A DNA stretch of 64,000 nucleotides from Falsiroseomonas sp050563545 (GCF_050563545.1 NZ_JBNXUM010000008.1:124001-188000); one strand, 5' to 3'. Positions 50,929 through 59,725 are shown, numbered from the stretch's first letter. Program-made: numbers and translations. Notes: generated from the sequence alone by a model not told the origin.

Positions 50929-52509
50929 ATGAAGCGTCGCACCCTGATCGCCGGCGTCTCCGCCGCAGTTGCCGCGCCCCGCTTCGCCGGCGCGCAGCGC
51001 AGCCGCGTGCTGCGCTTCATCCCGCAGAACGACCTGAACATCCTCGACCCCGTCTTCACCACGGTCTACGCGACGCGCACCCATGGGCTGATGGTGTTCG
51101 ACACGCTGTACGGCACCGACGGCAGCTTCCGCGCCTCGCCGCAGATGGTCGAAGGGCATGTCGTCGAGAACGACGGGCTGACCTGGCGCCTGACGCTGCG
51201 CGACGGGCTGAGGTGGCACGACGGGGAACGGGTGCTGGCGCGGGACTGCGTCGCCAGCATCCGCCGCTGGGCGCAGCGCGATCCCTTCGGCCAGGCACTG
51301 ATGGCCGCAACCGCGGAACTCATCGCCGGCGACGACAGGACCATTGCCTTCCGCCTGAACCGCCGCTTCCCGCTGCTGCCGGATGCGCTGGGCAAGCTGC
51401 CGACCCTTCTGCCCGTGATGATGCCCGAACGCCTGGCGCGCACAGACGCCTTCACCCAGGTGACGGAGATGGTGGGCAGCGGTCCGTTCAAGTTCCTGGC
51501 GAACGAGCGGATCTCCGGTGCCCGCAACGCCTATGCCCGCAACGAGGACTACATCCCGCGTTCCGGCGGCCGCCCGGAATGGACGGCGGGGCCGAAGGTC
51601 GTGCACCTCGATCGCGTGGAATGGACCACGATCAACGACCCCGCGACCTGCGCCGCGGCGATGCAGAGCGGCGAGCAGGATTGGTGGGAATACGTCGCCA
51701 ACGATCTGGTGCCGGTGCTGCGCCGCGCGCGGAACGTGCGGGTGGAGATGCAGGAATCCACAGGGATCCTCAACGTCTTCCGCCTGAACCACGTCCAGCC
51801 GCCCTTCAACAACCCCGCGATCCGGCGGGCGCTGCTGGGCGCGATGAAGCAGGAAGACTTCGTCATTCCCGTCGCGGGATCCGATCCCTCGATGTGGCGC
51901 GTGCCGACGGGATTCTTCACGCCGAACACGCCGATGGCCAACGATGCGGGGATGGAGGTGCTGACCGGCCCGCGCGACTACGACAAGGTCAAGCGCGACC
52001 TGGCCGCGGCCGGCTATCGCGGCGAGAAGGTGGTAATGCTGATCGCGACCGACCCGGCCTTCGTGAAGTCGCTCGGCGATGTCGGCGCCGACATGCTGCG
52101 CAAGGCCGGCATGAACGTGGACGCACAGTACATGGATTTCGGCACCTACCTGAACCGGCGTGCCAGCAAGGAACCAGTCGAACGCGGCGGCTGGAGTGCG
52201 GCGATGACGGCGCTGTCCGGCCTCGATATGGCGACGCCGGCGGTGCAGGCGATCCTGCGCGCCAACGGGCCGAACGCGATGTTCGGCTGGCCGGAACTGC
52301 CGCGGCTGGAAGCCTTGCGGGACGAGTGGTTCGCCGCCGAGGACCTCGCGGCCCAGCAGCGCATCGCGCGGCAGATCCAACTGCAGGCCTTCGAGGAAGT
52401 GCCCTACATCCCCGCGGGCCAGTTCTTCCAGGTAACCGCCTACAACCGTCGCATCCGGGACGTTGTGCCTGGCTACTCTGTGTTCTGGAACTTGCAGAAG
52501 GATGGCTAG
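50929..52509 (+). CDS. ABC transporter substrate-binding protein, family 5
   Basis: 526-residue peptide-type binding protein with a basic-headed signal (MKRRTLIAGVSAAVAAPRFA). Features are 'RFIPQNDLNILDPVFTTVYA', 'LRDGLRWHDGERVLARDCVA', 'EMVGSGPFKFLANERISGAR' and the C-terminal 'FFQVTAYNRRIRDVVPGYSV'. Layout is like the minus-strand binding protein ending at 43808, pointing to duplication within the locus. Membrane and ATPase subunits are not encoded here. Confidence 0.92.
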   Translation: MKRRTLIAGVSAAVAAPRFAGAQRSRVLRFIPQNDLNILDPVFTTVYATRTHGLMVFDTLYGTDGSFRASPQMVEGHVVENDGLTWRLTLRDGLRWHDGERVLARDCVASIRRWAQRDPFGQALMAATAELIAGDDRTIAFRLNRRFPLLPDALGKLPTLLPVMMPERLARTDAFTQVTEMVGSGPFKFLANERISGARNAYARNEDYIPRSGGRPEWTAGPKVVHLDRVEWTTINDPATCAAAMQSGEQDWWEYVANDLVPVLRRARNVRVEMQESTGILNVFRLNHVQPPFNNPAIRRALLGAMKQEDFVIPVAGSDPSMWRVPTGFFTPNTPMANDAGMEVLTGPRDYDKVKRDLAAAGYRGEKVVMLIATDPAFVKSLGDVGADMLRKAGMNVDAQYMDFGTYLNRRASKEPVERGGWSAAMTALSGLDMATPAVQAILRANGPNAMFGWPELPRLEALRDEWFAAEDLAAQQRIARQIQLQAFEEVPYIPAGQFFQVTAYNRRIRDVVPGYSVFWNLQKDG

Positions 52510-52741
52510 CGACGACGACCAAAGCGGCGGCGCTGTTAGCGCCCGCCCTGCCGCAGACATCTGCAATCGACTTCTCAAAGATGACGACCAACCAGCTCGA
52601 GACGATCTATGAAGCGATCCTCTTGCTCGAGGGCAATGAGAAGGCGCCTCCGCCGCTGATGCCACCTGGCGACCCCGAGGAGGAGCAGAGTCAGCACTGA
52701 CCCGGCGTCGAGCCGGCGGTGAGGTCCCGATTGCGCGACAG

Positions 52742-53815
52742 CTAGACTGCAAAGCCTGGCTCCAGCACGGGCCCGCGGAACTGAGACAGGTCAAGTGTTG
52801 AGCGCACACCCACCCCAGCCCGATCCGTCGCCAGCCAGCGATCCGCGGCCTCGTGTCCCAGCTCGCGCATCGAATGCAAGAAAGCCCAACTTGCATCCTG
52901 GTGGCTGCCAGTCTTCAAAGCCCGGAACTCCTGCTCTGCGCCGATCACGTGGAGACGTGCATCACGCAGCCGCGCGAGGACGCCCCACGCCTCCGAGTGG
53001 TCCTCCAGGACGCGCTGCGCTAGTGCGAGCGAACGCAGTTCCTGCCGCAGCGCCGCGCCGAAGGTCATTTCCTCCGTCCGCTCGAGGATTGCGGTGGCGC
53101 CGATCGGCACGCCGGGCCGCGCGACAGGTGTCGTGCGCACCAGCAGGATGTCGGGCGGGGCGCCAGCTTCGATCAGCGGCCGCAACGGCGGGTTGCTCGC
53201 GAAGCCGCCGTCCCAGTAGGGCTCGCCGTCGATTTCCACCGCCGGGAACAGCTGCGGCAAGCAAGCGGAGGCCAGCAGCACCTCGGGTGTCACCTCCTCG
53301 CCCTGGAACAGCCGCGCTTCGCCCGTGCTGACGCGCGTCGCGGAGACCACAAGCCGCGGCGCGCCTTCGAGCCGAAGAGCTGCTGGATCGAACAGCCCAT
53401 CGAGCACCGTGCGAAGCGGGTTAAGCCCAAGCGGGTTCACCTCGCGTTGGGTGAGGCGCCGCGTGGTCTGCCGCAGGGCATCCGCCATGGGCGAGACCAT
53501 GTAGCCGAACGGTGAGAGCCACGCCGTCGGCAAGTCAGGCGAGCCAGAGATGACGGCCACGCGGCGCCAGAAGATCTCCAGCAGGCGTTTCGCCTCGGCC
53601 GGGCCCCCGATCGCGAGACCCTGGACCAGCATGGCAGCGTTCATTGCCCCAGCGCTCGCCCCGCTGACGACCTCGAAGCGCAGGTCGGGCGTGTCGAGCA
53701 AGCGGTCCAACACCCCCCAGCCGAAGGCGCCGAGCGACCCTCCCCCTTGCAGGGCAAGCGTGATTGGTTGCGTGACCATGTCGTCGTATGCCGGGTCTAG
53801 CGGCACGGCGCTCAA
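52742..53815 (-). CDS. Patatin-like phospholipase
   Basis: 357-residue patatin-type lipase. The oxyanion loop is 'LALQGGGSLGAFGWGVLDRL', the nucleophile Ser lies in 'VVSGASAGAMNAAMLVQG' (GASAG) and the dyad Asp in 'YWDGGFASNPPL' (DGG). Translation most likely starts at TTG 53815, which overlaps the stop of a small membrane-protein gene (TTGA). A Met 12 codons later (MVTQPITLAL) is the alternative. Patatins cleave acyl chains from lipids or activate on phospholipid; localisation is probably cytoplasmic or membrane-peripheral. Confidence 0.9.
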   Translation of the reverse strand: MSAVPLDPAYDDMVTQPITLALQGGGSLGAFGWGVLDRLLDTPDLRFEVVSGASAGAMNAAMLVQGLAIGGPAEAKRLLEIFWRRVAVISGSPDLPTAWLSPFGYMVSPMADALRQTTRRLTQREVNPLGLNPLRTVLDGLFDPAALRLEGAPRLVVSATRVSTGEARLFQGEEVTPEVLLASACLPQLFPAVEIDGEPYWDGGFASNPPLRPLIEAGAPPDILLVRTTPVARPGVPIGATAILERTEEMTFGAALRQELRSLALAQRVLEDHSEAWGVLARLRDARLHVIGAEQEFRALKTGSHQDASWAFLHSMRELGHEAADRWLATDRAGVGVRSTLDLSQFRGPVLEPGFAV

Positions 53816-53928
53816 TGCTCGCTCGGCAGCGGCGGCACTCCGCCCTTACCGTTCGAGGCGAGGATCCTGACGGTCAGGCAGATCGCTGCGATGACAGCCA
53901 GAGCGGTCAAAAAAGAGAATGCTTGCAT
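53812..53928 (-). CDS. Small single-pass membrane protein coupled to patatin
   Basis: 38 residues: MQAFSFLTALAVIAAICLTV then RILASNGKGG and PPLPSEH. A hydrophobic helix with a short basic turn and Pro-rich tail. GGAGG lies 8 bp before ATG 53928, and the stop overlaps the patatin start, so both are likely translated together. Such micro-proteins often tether or regulate a neighbouring enzyme; that role here is inference. No family name. Confidence 0.6.
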   Translation of the reverse strand: MQAFSFLTALAVIAAICLTVRILASNGKGGVPPLPSEH

Positions 53929-54851
53929 GAGAGGAACCTCCGCTGTTCCTCCCCAAGCGAGCTACAGACGCAATTGCTGCGTTGCGAAATCCAACTCTAA
54001 AAAAGCTTCCGGGATGCATGCGTCTGGATCTCGATTTATTTCAGGCTATTACAGACACGAGCCAGCACAGGTCGTCGGCACGGTGCCGGTGCGGGTGGTG
54101 GCCAGCGCGTATTCGGCGCTGATCAGCCCGCGCGTGGCGGCCTCGCGCAAAGGGAAGCAGGTGGACGCTGGCGGGCACCGATGGCGGGGGCGGGTCGGCT
54201 GTCTAGGCCGCGAACTCCGCTTCCGACACGGCACGAGCTCGCCGGTGACCGTGCTCTTGAGGGGACGGTTGCTCATCGCAGACCCGGCAATTCGAGGGGT
54301 GAAGGTGCCTAGGGCGCGCGGCATGCGCGCCGGCTGCAGGAGCAGGCTTTTCAGTATGCCGCGCGACGGATCGTCCTTCAGAAGCTGGTCCTCGCGGCTC
54401 TCCACGGTGAAGATCGGCTGGGGCGCATCGATGCGGCGATTGTCGAGTTTCTCCCGCAGTAGTCGCCGGCGCCCTTGATGGAGGCGGTGCAGGCGCCCCG
54501 CGGCGTCGGGCTGGCGACGGCGGCGCGGCTTGATAGGATGATGGAGCGAGGTTTGGCGGGCCCGGTCCGGCGATCCGCGACATCGCTGCGCGTCTGCCAC
54601 TGATCAATGGTCTTCGGGTTGACGCCGTGGCTGCGGGCCAGGGCTCTCAGGCGACGACTTCGCCGCGACGTTGCTGATGCCCCTGGACGACTTCAGGAAA
54701 CAGGTGGCGCCGCGCGACAGAGCGACCCGATACCGGAGCCTGGCAGTGGGAAGTGTTCCGATTTCGCTTACCCGGCTGCTTACCGCACGTTTGGATACGA
54801 GAACGCCCGCGCCGCGATAGCCTGCAAACGACGAAGATGGTTCCGAATTTT
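53929..54851. other. Gap with IS remnants before the tRNA gene
   Basis: 923 bp without an intact gene. A decayed transposase piece lies at about 54545-54650. The part from 53950 to 54480 has open frames on both strands but no recognisable protein; it may be further decayed insertion-element DNA. Confidence 0.4.
54545..54650 (-). pseudogene. Second IS481-type transposase N-terminal remnant
   Basis: Minus-strand frame 'RALARSHGVNPKTIDQWQTR' then 'SDVADRRTGP'. It parallels the better-preserved fragment at 12284-12481 (RYGVNPKTIAKWRKR, SVADLPTGP) and also shares the nucleotide order, but carries several replacements and loses the frame right after. It lies about 200 bp from the tRNA gene. Confidence 0.5.
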
Positions 54852-54928
54852 TGGTAGCGGCGGGCGGACTTGAACCGCCGACCCCGGCATTATGAGTGCC
54901 GTGCTCTAACCAGCTGAGCTACGCCGCC
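54852..54928 (-). tRNA. tRNA-Met(CAT), elongator type
   Basis: 77 nt including encoded CCA. Acceptor 5' GGCGGCG pairs with CGCCGCT (G1-U72 wobble), D arm GCTC...GAGC, anticodon stem CGGCA/TGCCG with loop CTCATAA (anticodon CAT), T arm GGCGG-TTCAAGT-CCGCC. The lack of the C1/A72 mismatch argues against initiator tRNA. A lysidine-modified tRNA-Ile2 has the same anticodon and cannot be fully excluded. It lies 61 bp downstream of mnmA, same strand. Confidence 0.85.
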
Positions 54929-54989
54929 CCTTGGGGCTCGTCCAGGGGCCGGGGAAGTAAGCCGCGGGGCCGTACCTGTCAACGACCGC

Positions 54990-56060
54990 TCAGGCCGCCG
55001 CCCGCGCCGCCCGTCGGATGAAGCCGCCGGCGAGCACCCGCGGCCCGTCATACAGCACGCAGGCCTGGCCCGGGGCGACGACGTTCGGCTCGTCCAGCAC
55101 CAGGCGCAGCAGGCCCGCCGCCGCGTTCCAATGCGCAGTCGCGTCCCGCGGCGGCTCGCGCCCGCGCAGCCTGGCCTGGACGCGGATCGGCACGGCGGGC
55201 GGCTCGGCGAGCCAGTTCACCTCGCCGGCGATGACCTCCTGGCCCGGCAGCGCCTCCCTCGGCGCGACCACGATGCGCCGGCGCGGCGCGTCAATCGCGG
55301 CGACATGCAGCCTCTCGCCGCCGCCGATCCCAAGGCCCCTGCCCTGTCCGACGGTGTAGCGCCCGATGCCGCGATGTGTGCCGAGAACGCGGCCTTCCAG
55401 GTCAACGATCTCGCCGGGCTCGGCGGTTTCGGGGCGAAGCTTCGCGACGGTCTCGGCGTAGTGGCCGGCGGGCACGAAGCAGATGTCCTGGCTGTCCGGC
55501 TTCTCCGCGACAGGCAGTCCGAGACGCGCGGCTGCCGCGCGCACGGTGGCCTTGTCCGGCATGTCGCCGAGCGGGAAGCGCACGCGACCGAGCTGCGCGC
55601 GCGTCGTCATCGCCAGGAAATAGGTCTGGTCGCGCGTGGGATCGGCGGCGCGGTGCAGCTCGGGCCCGTCCAGGCGGCGGGCGTAGTGGCCGGTCGCCAG
55701 CGCCTCGCAGCCGAGGTCGTCAGCCAGCGCCACCAGGTCCTGGAACTTCACGGTCTGGTTGCAGCGGACGCAGGGGATCGGCGTCTCGCCACGGGCATAG
55801 GTGTCGGCGAAATCCTCAATCACCGCGCTGCGGAAGCGTGCCTCGCGGTCCAGCACGTAGTGCGGGATGTCGAGGATGTCGGCGACCCGCCGCGCATCGT
55901 GGATGTCCTGCCCGGCGCAGCACGCGCCCTTCTTCTGCACGGCGGCGCCATGGTCATAGAGCTGCAGCGTCGCGCCGATCACCTCGTGCCCGGCTTCCTT
56001 CATCAGCCCGGCGACGACCGAGCTGTCCACGCCGCCCGACATCGCGACCAGCACGCGCAT
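54990..56060 (-). CDS. mnmA: tRNA-specific 2-thiouridylase MnmA
   Basis: 356-residue enzyme that thiolates the wobble uridine of tRNA-Lys, -Glu and -Gln with sulfur originating at IscS. PP-loop SGGVDSS at residues 8-14; catalytic Cys in 'PIPCVRCNQTVKF' and second Cys in 'KPDSQDICFVPAGHY'; 'GHYARRLDG' and 'QTYFLAM' are also diagnostic. The C-terminal beta-barrel domain begins near residue 215. It is placed after tenA and close to iscS and fdx, consistent with sulfur relay. Starts at ATG 56060. Confidence 0.96.
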   Translation of the reverse strand: MRVLVAMSGGVDSSVVAGLMKEAGHEVIGATLQLYDHGAAVQKKGACCAGQDIHDARRVADILDIPHYVLDREARFRSAVIEDFADTYARGETPIPCVRCNQTVKFQDLVALADDLGCEALATGHYARRLDGPELHRAADPTRDQTYFLAMTTRAQLGRVRFPLGDMPDKATVRAAAARLGLPVAEKPDSQDICFVPAGHYAETVAKLRPETAEPGEIVDLEGRVLGTHRGIGRYTVGQGRGLGIGGGERLHVAAIDAPRRRIVVAPREALPGQEVIAGEVNWLAEPPAVPIRVQARLRGREPPRDATAHWNAAAGLLRLVLDEPNVVAPGQACVLYDGPRVLAGGFIRRAARAAA

Positions 56061-56062
56061 GG

Positions 56063-56767
56063 CTATCCGCCCGCCGCCGCGTCGAGGCCCTGCTGCCAGA
56101 AGCGGCTCTCGAGGCGCGTGGCTTCCGCGAAGGTCGCGGCGATGATGCGGAAGCGCGCCTCGCCGCCATGGCTGACGCCGAGCGCGTCGATCCGCCGCGC
56201 GGCGGCCTGCGCCATCGCCTGGTAGCCATCGGCGGCGTAGGTGTCGATCCAGGACTGGTAGGGGTTGCCGTCAACGCGACGGCGCGGATCGGCCATGATG
56301 CGCCGCGCGACTTCGGCATAGCCCACGGTGCAGGGCGCGAGCGCGACTTCGAGGTCCAGGATGTCGCCGGCCAAGCCACGGTCGATGACGTAGCGGGTGT
56401 AGCTGACGGTCTCGGCACTTTCGGGCGTCGCCAGCACCTCGGCCTGCGGGATGCCCCAGCCCTCGCAGTAGCGGAGATGCATGGTGGTCTCGGCCAGGAT
56501 CGCGGCGATCGCCTCGGTCTTCTCGCGCATCGCCGCGATGCTCTCCGCCTTGAAGACGGCGAGCGCCTTGGCGCGCGCGAAATGGATCAGGAAGAGGTAG
56601 TCCTGGATGAGATAGCGACGGAAGGAAGCGAGCGGCAGCGTGCCGTCCGACAGGCCATGGACGAAGGGGTGCCAGGTGTAGGCCTCCCACTCAGCCGCAC
56701 AGGCCGCGCGCATCCGGCGGTAGAGGCCGTCTTCGGCGCCGAAGGGGGGGAAATGCTCCAAAATCAC
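56063..56767 (-). CDS. tenA: TenA-family thiaminase II
   Basis: 234-residue all-helical TenA protein, which salvages thiamine breakdown products by hydrolysing aminopyrimidines or cleaves thiamine. Motifs: 'HPFVHGLSDGTLPLASFRRY' then LIQDYLFL, 'APCTVGYAEVARRI' containing the active-site Cys, and 'NPYQSWIDTYAADGYQA'. It lies 2 bp from mnmA. No TPP riboswitch is seen upstream; a long perfect hairpin separates it from fdx. Confidence 0.92.
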   Translation of the reverse strand: MILEHFPPFGAEDGLYRRMRAACAAEWEAYTWHPFVHGLSDGTLPLASFRRYLIQDYLFLIHFARAKALAVFKAESIAAMREKTEAIAAILAETTMHLRYCEGWGIPQAEVLATPESAETVSYTRYVIDRGLAGDILDLEVALAPCTVGYAEVARRIMADPRRRVDGNPYQSWIDTYAADGYQAMAQAAARRIDALGVSHGGEARFRIIAATFAEATRLESRFWQQGLDAAAGG

Positions 56768-56780
56768 TGCTGCGTTCCCC

Positions 56781-56822
56781 CACCCTTCTCCCTCCCCCGC
56801 CGCCGGGGGAGGGAGAAGGGTG
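56781..56822. repeat. Perfect 19-bp hairpin between fdx and tenA
   Basis: CACCCTTCTCCCTCCCCCG (56781-56799), a 4-nt loop, then its exact reverse complement (56804-56822). The right arm touches the fdx stop codon. No T-run follows in the minus direction, so it may act as an mRNA stability or attenuation structure or be a dispersed REP-like intergenic repeat rather than a classical terminator. Confidence 0.75.
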
Positions 56823-57152
56823 TCACCCCAGCGCGTTCCGCGTGCCAGCGGGCAGCTTCACCACCAGCCCGTCCAGCGCATCGGTCATGATGATCTGGCA
56901 GCCCAGCCGCGACGTCTCCTGCAGGTCGAAGGCGAGGTCGAGCATGTCCTCTTCGTCCTCGGTCGCGGTCGCGAGCTTCCCGTACCACGACGCGTCCACC
57001 ACGACATGACAGGTCGAGCAGGCGAGCGAGCCCTCGCAGGCACCCTCGATGTCCACGCCGTGCTTGTGCGCGATCTCCAGCACCGACAGGCCGAGCGGCG
57101 CGTCCACTTCCTTGCGCGTCCCATCGCGCTCGATGAAGGTCATCTTCGGCAT
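56823..57152 (-). CDS. fdx: Adrenodoxin-type [2Fe-2S] ferredoxin
   Basis: 109-residue ferredoxin that supplies electrons for Fe-S assembly. Cluster ligands: 'GACEGSLACSTCHVVVDASW' (C-x5-C-x2-C) and the fourth Cys in 'ETSRLGCQIIMTD'. ATG 57152 (MPKMTFIERDGT) is well supported; it follows iscS by 8 bp. The isc-type company (IscR, IscS) supports the assignment as the Isc ferredoxin. Confidence 0.94.
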   Translation of the reverse strand: MPKMTFIERDGTRKEVDAPLGLSVLEIAHKHGVDIEGACEGSLACSTCHVVVDASWYGKLATATEDEEDMLDLAFDLQETSRLGCQIIMTDALDGLVVKLPAGTRNALG

Positions 57153-57160
57153 GTCAGGCC

Positions 57161-58360
57161 CTATTCCGCGGCGTCGGCCGGGGTGCTTGTGGCGGCGATG
57201 GCGGCCCGCCAGGCAGCGCCGAGCGCCGCGGCCGCCAGGTCCACCTCGGCGGGGGAGGTAAAGCGACCGATCCCGATCCGCAAGGTGGCGCGCGCCCGGG
57301 CTTCCGGGATTCCAAGGGCCTTCAGCACGTGCGAGGGCTCGACCTCGGCCGAGGAACAGGCGGAGCCCGTGGAGACGCAGACCTCCGGCGCGCCTTCCAT
57401 GAGCTGCTGGGCCGTCACCCCGCCCGGGAAAGCCAGCGATAGGTTGCCTGCCACGCGCCGTTCGAGATCCGCATTGACCTCGATCTCCGGCACCTCGGCC
57501 TGCAGCGCGGCGAGAAAGCGGTCGCGCTGCCCGGCGATCCGGCCGGCGTCGAGCACGGCTTCCTGCGCCGCGATCCGCGCGGCCTCGCCGAGGCCCACAA
57601 TCAGGGGCGCCGGCAGCGTGCCGGAGCGCAGGCCCCTCTCCTGCCCGCCGCCCGAGAACAGAGGCACCAGGCGCACGCGCGGGCGCCGACGGACGTAGAG
57701 CGCGCCGATCCCCTTCGGCCCGTAGATCTTGTGGCCCGAGATCGAGACCAGGTCGGCCCGGACCGTGCCGACATCCAGCGCCATCCGCCCGCAGCCCTGC
57801 GCCGCGTCGGTGTGGAACAGCGCGCCATGTCGCTTCGCGATTGCGCCGATCGCGCCGAGGTCCTGGATGACGCCGATCTCGTTGTTCACCGCCATGACGG
57901 AGACGAGCAGCGTCGGCGCCTGCGCCAGCGTCGCTTCCAGCAGGTCGAGGTCGAGCAGGCCGGAGGGCAGGACGGGCAGCAGCACGGGCTCGAAGCCCTC
58001 GGCGGCGAGGTCCCTGACGCTTTCCAGGACGCATTTGTGCTCGGTTGCCAGCGTGACGACGCGGCGGCGGTCGGTGTCCTGGGACCGCGCGAAGCGCGCC
58101 GCGCCCTTAATGGCGATGTTGTTGGATTCCGTGGCGCCCGAGGTGAAGACAATCTCCGACGCCTCGGCGCCGATCAGCGCCGCGACATGGCCGCGCGCGG
58201 CCTCGACGGCTTCCTCGGCCTCGCGGCCCATGGCGTGCTCGACGGAGCCGGGATTGGCGAAGTTCCGCTCCCACCACGGCCGCATGGCGGCGAGCACGCG
58301 GGGGTCCACCGGCGTGGTCGCGTGGTTGTCGAGGTAGATCGGGCGGTTCGGCCGGCTCAT
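57161..58360 (-). CDS. iscS: Cysteine desulfurase IscS
   Basis: 399-residue PLP enzyme that removes sulfur from cysteine for Fe-S clusters and tRNA thiolation. Start 'PIYLDNHATTPVDPRVLAAM', PLP-Lys in 'LVSISGHKIYGPKGIGALYV', sulfur-carrying Cys in 'VCVSTGSACSSAEVEPSHVL'. It is followed by fdx. No iscU, iscA or hscAB gene is next to it. Confidence 0.93.
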   Translation of the reverse strand: MSRPNRPIYLDNHATTPVDPRVLAAMRPWWERNFANPGSVEHAMGREAEEAVEAARGHVAALIGAEASEIVFTSGATESNNIAIKGAARFARSQDTDRRRVVTLATEHKCVLESVRDLAAEGFEPVLLPVLPSGLLDLDLLEATLAQAPTLLVSVMAVNNEIGVIQDLGAIGAIAKRHGALFHTDAAQGCGRMALDVGTVRADLVSISGHKIYGPKGIGALYVRRRPRVRLVPLFSGGGQERGLRSGTLPAPLIVGLGEAARIAAQEAVLDAGRIAGQRDRFLAALQAEVPEIEVNADLERRVAGNLSLAFPGGVTAQQLMEGAPEVCVSTGSACSSAEVEPSHVLKALGIPEARARATLRIGIGRFTSPAEVDLAAAALGAAWRAAIAATSTPADAAE

Positions 58361-58404
58361 CGCGGCCCTATGTGGAGCGGGACGGCCGCCTGGTGAAGTG
58401 CGTC

Positions 58405-58618
58405 AATAGTGGCTCAGCACCTCGTCCAGCGCACGCTGGATGCGCCGACGGGACTCCTCGTCAAGGGCGAAGGACGCGACGGGCGGGCCGATCAGGTTCG
58501 CCTTGCAGGCGCGCGCGCCCGACCAGTTCCACCGGCAGGCAGTGGTTGACCGCCTGCCTGGCGCTTCGGCTTTCCGTCACGGCCCATCGCGGCCGTCATG
58601 CGCATGCCTGCACATGAT
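58405..58618 (-). pseudogene. Possible DapA-family lyase C-terminal remnant
   Basis: Between the two desulfurase genes a minus-strand frame ends 'CKANLIGPPVASFALDEESR' then RIQRALDEVLSHY and a stop (58405). The pattern resembles the last helices of dihydrodipicolinate-synthase-family proteins. Upstream codons drift between frames ('ARQAVNHCLPVE' in another), so it is a remnant at best. Identification is tentative. Confidence 0.3.
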
Positions 58619-59707
58619 CTAGGACGCTGCCCCGCCGCGTGCCAGCTTCGCGCGCATCGCTCCCCAGGCCGCCACGAAGCGCTCCGCCGCATCCGCCGGC
58701 GTGTTCCAAGGCAGCGACACCCGGATCGCGCAGCCCGCGAGGTCGCCCAGCCCCATGGCCGTCAGCACATGGCTGCGCGCGACCTTACCCGAGGAACAGG
58801 CCGCCCCGGCCGACACCCGCACCCCCGCCAGGTCGAGCGAGATGACCTGCGTCTCCGCCGGCACGCCGGGCAGGACCAGCGACGTCGTGTTCGGCAGCCG
58901 CGGCGTCCCGGCGCCGGCGACCAGCGCGCCTTGCGCGACGCAGGCCGCCTCGATCGCGTCGCGGATCGGCGCCAGCCGCGTCGCCGCCTCCGGCAGGGCG
59001 GCGGAGGCGGCCGCCGCCATCCCCGCGATCGCCGGCAGGGGCTCGGTCCCGCCGCGCCGGCCGCGTTCCTGCCCGCCGCCCGCAATCAGCGGCGCCAGCG
59101 TCAGCCCCGGCCGCAACAGAAGCGCCCCCGCGCCCTTCGGCCCGCCCATCTTGTGACCCGACAGCGCCAGACTGTCGGCGTTGCCCAGCCCCAGCGGCAC
59201 CCGCCCCGCCGCCTGCACCGCGTCCACATGCAGCAGCGCCCCCGCTTCGCGGCACAGCGCCGCGGCCTGTGCGATGGGGTGCAGCACCCCCGTCTCGTTG
59301 TTTGCTGCCATCAGGCAGACCAGGGCAGGCGGGCCATCCAGGGCACGCGCGAGCGCCGCGAGGTCGAGCGTCCCGTCAGCCAGCACCGGCAGCGCCTCCG
59401 CCCCCGGCGCGGCTGCCAGCACCGCAGGATGCTCGGTCGCGCCGACCAGGACGCGCCGGCCGGCCGCCAGCCCGCGTACTGCCAGCGCATTCGCCTCCGT
59501 CCCCCCGGCGGTGAAGACGACATCGCCGGCCGAGGCCCCGCAACACGCCGCAACCGCCTCCCGCGCGGCTTCCAGGACGCGCCGCGCCGCGCGGCCCGCG
59601 CCATGCACCGAGGACGGGTTGCCGGCCAGGTCCATGGCGCGCAGCGCCGCCTCCCGCGCCTCGGGGCGGAGCGGCTCGGTGGCGTTGGCGTCGAGATAGA
59701 GCTCCAT
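58619..59707 (-). CDS. Second cysteine desulfurase (NifS/IscS family)
   Basis: 362-residue class V PLP protein. Start 'MELYLDANATEPLRPEAREA', PLP-Lys in 'LALSGHKMGGPKGAGALLL', Cys in 'VSAGAACSSGKVARSHVLTA', so all catalytic elements are present. It is clearly diverged from the IscS just downstream (shorter, Ala-rich). Lies directly after iscR (18 bp). Either a specialised sulfur donor or the original partner of the regulator. Confidence 0.9.
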   Translation of the reverse strand: MELYLDANATEPLRPEAREAALRAMDLAGNPSSVHGAGRAARRVLEAAREAVAACCGASAGDVVFTAGGTEANALAVRGLAAGRRVLVGATEHPAVLAAAPGAEALPVLADGTLDLAALARALDGPPALVCLMAANNETGVLHPIAQAAALCREAGALLHVDAVQAAGRVPLGLGNADSLALSGHKMGGPKGAGALLLRPGLTLAPLIAGGGQERGRRGGTEPLPAIAGMAAAASAALPEAATRLAPIRDAIEAACVAQGALVAGAGTPRLPNTTSLVLPGVPAETQVISLDLAGVRVSAGAACSSGKVARSHVLTAMGLGDLAGCAIRVSLPWNTPADAAERFVAAWGAMRAKLARGGAAS

Positions 59708-59725
59708 CGCGCCCGGCTTAGGGCG

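Noticed and set aside
52581..52700. 39-residue open frame after the binding protein (MTTNQLETIYEAILLLEGNE...)
   Set aside because: Looks mildly coding-like but has no ribosome site and no recognised relatives; too weak to list as a gene.
50791..52896. 701-residue open frame on the minus strand
   Set aside because: Antisense to the binding protein at 50929-52509, which has a signal peptide and family motifs.
56768..56822. TPP riboswitch before tenA
   Set aside because: No THI-box-like sequence is present; the only structure is the perfect hairpin, and tenA lies downstream of fdx in a mixed operon.
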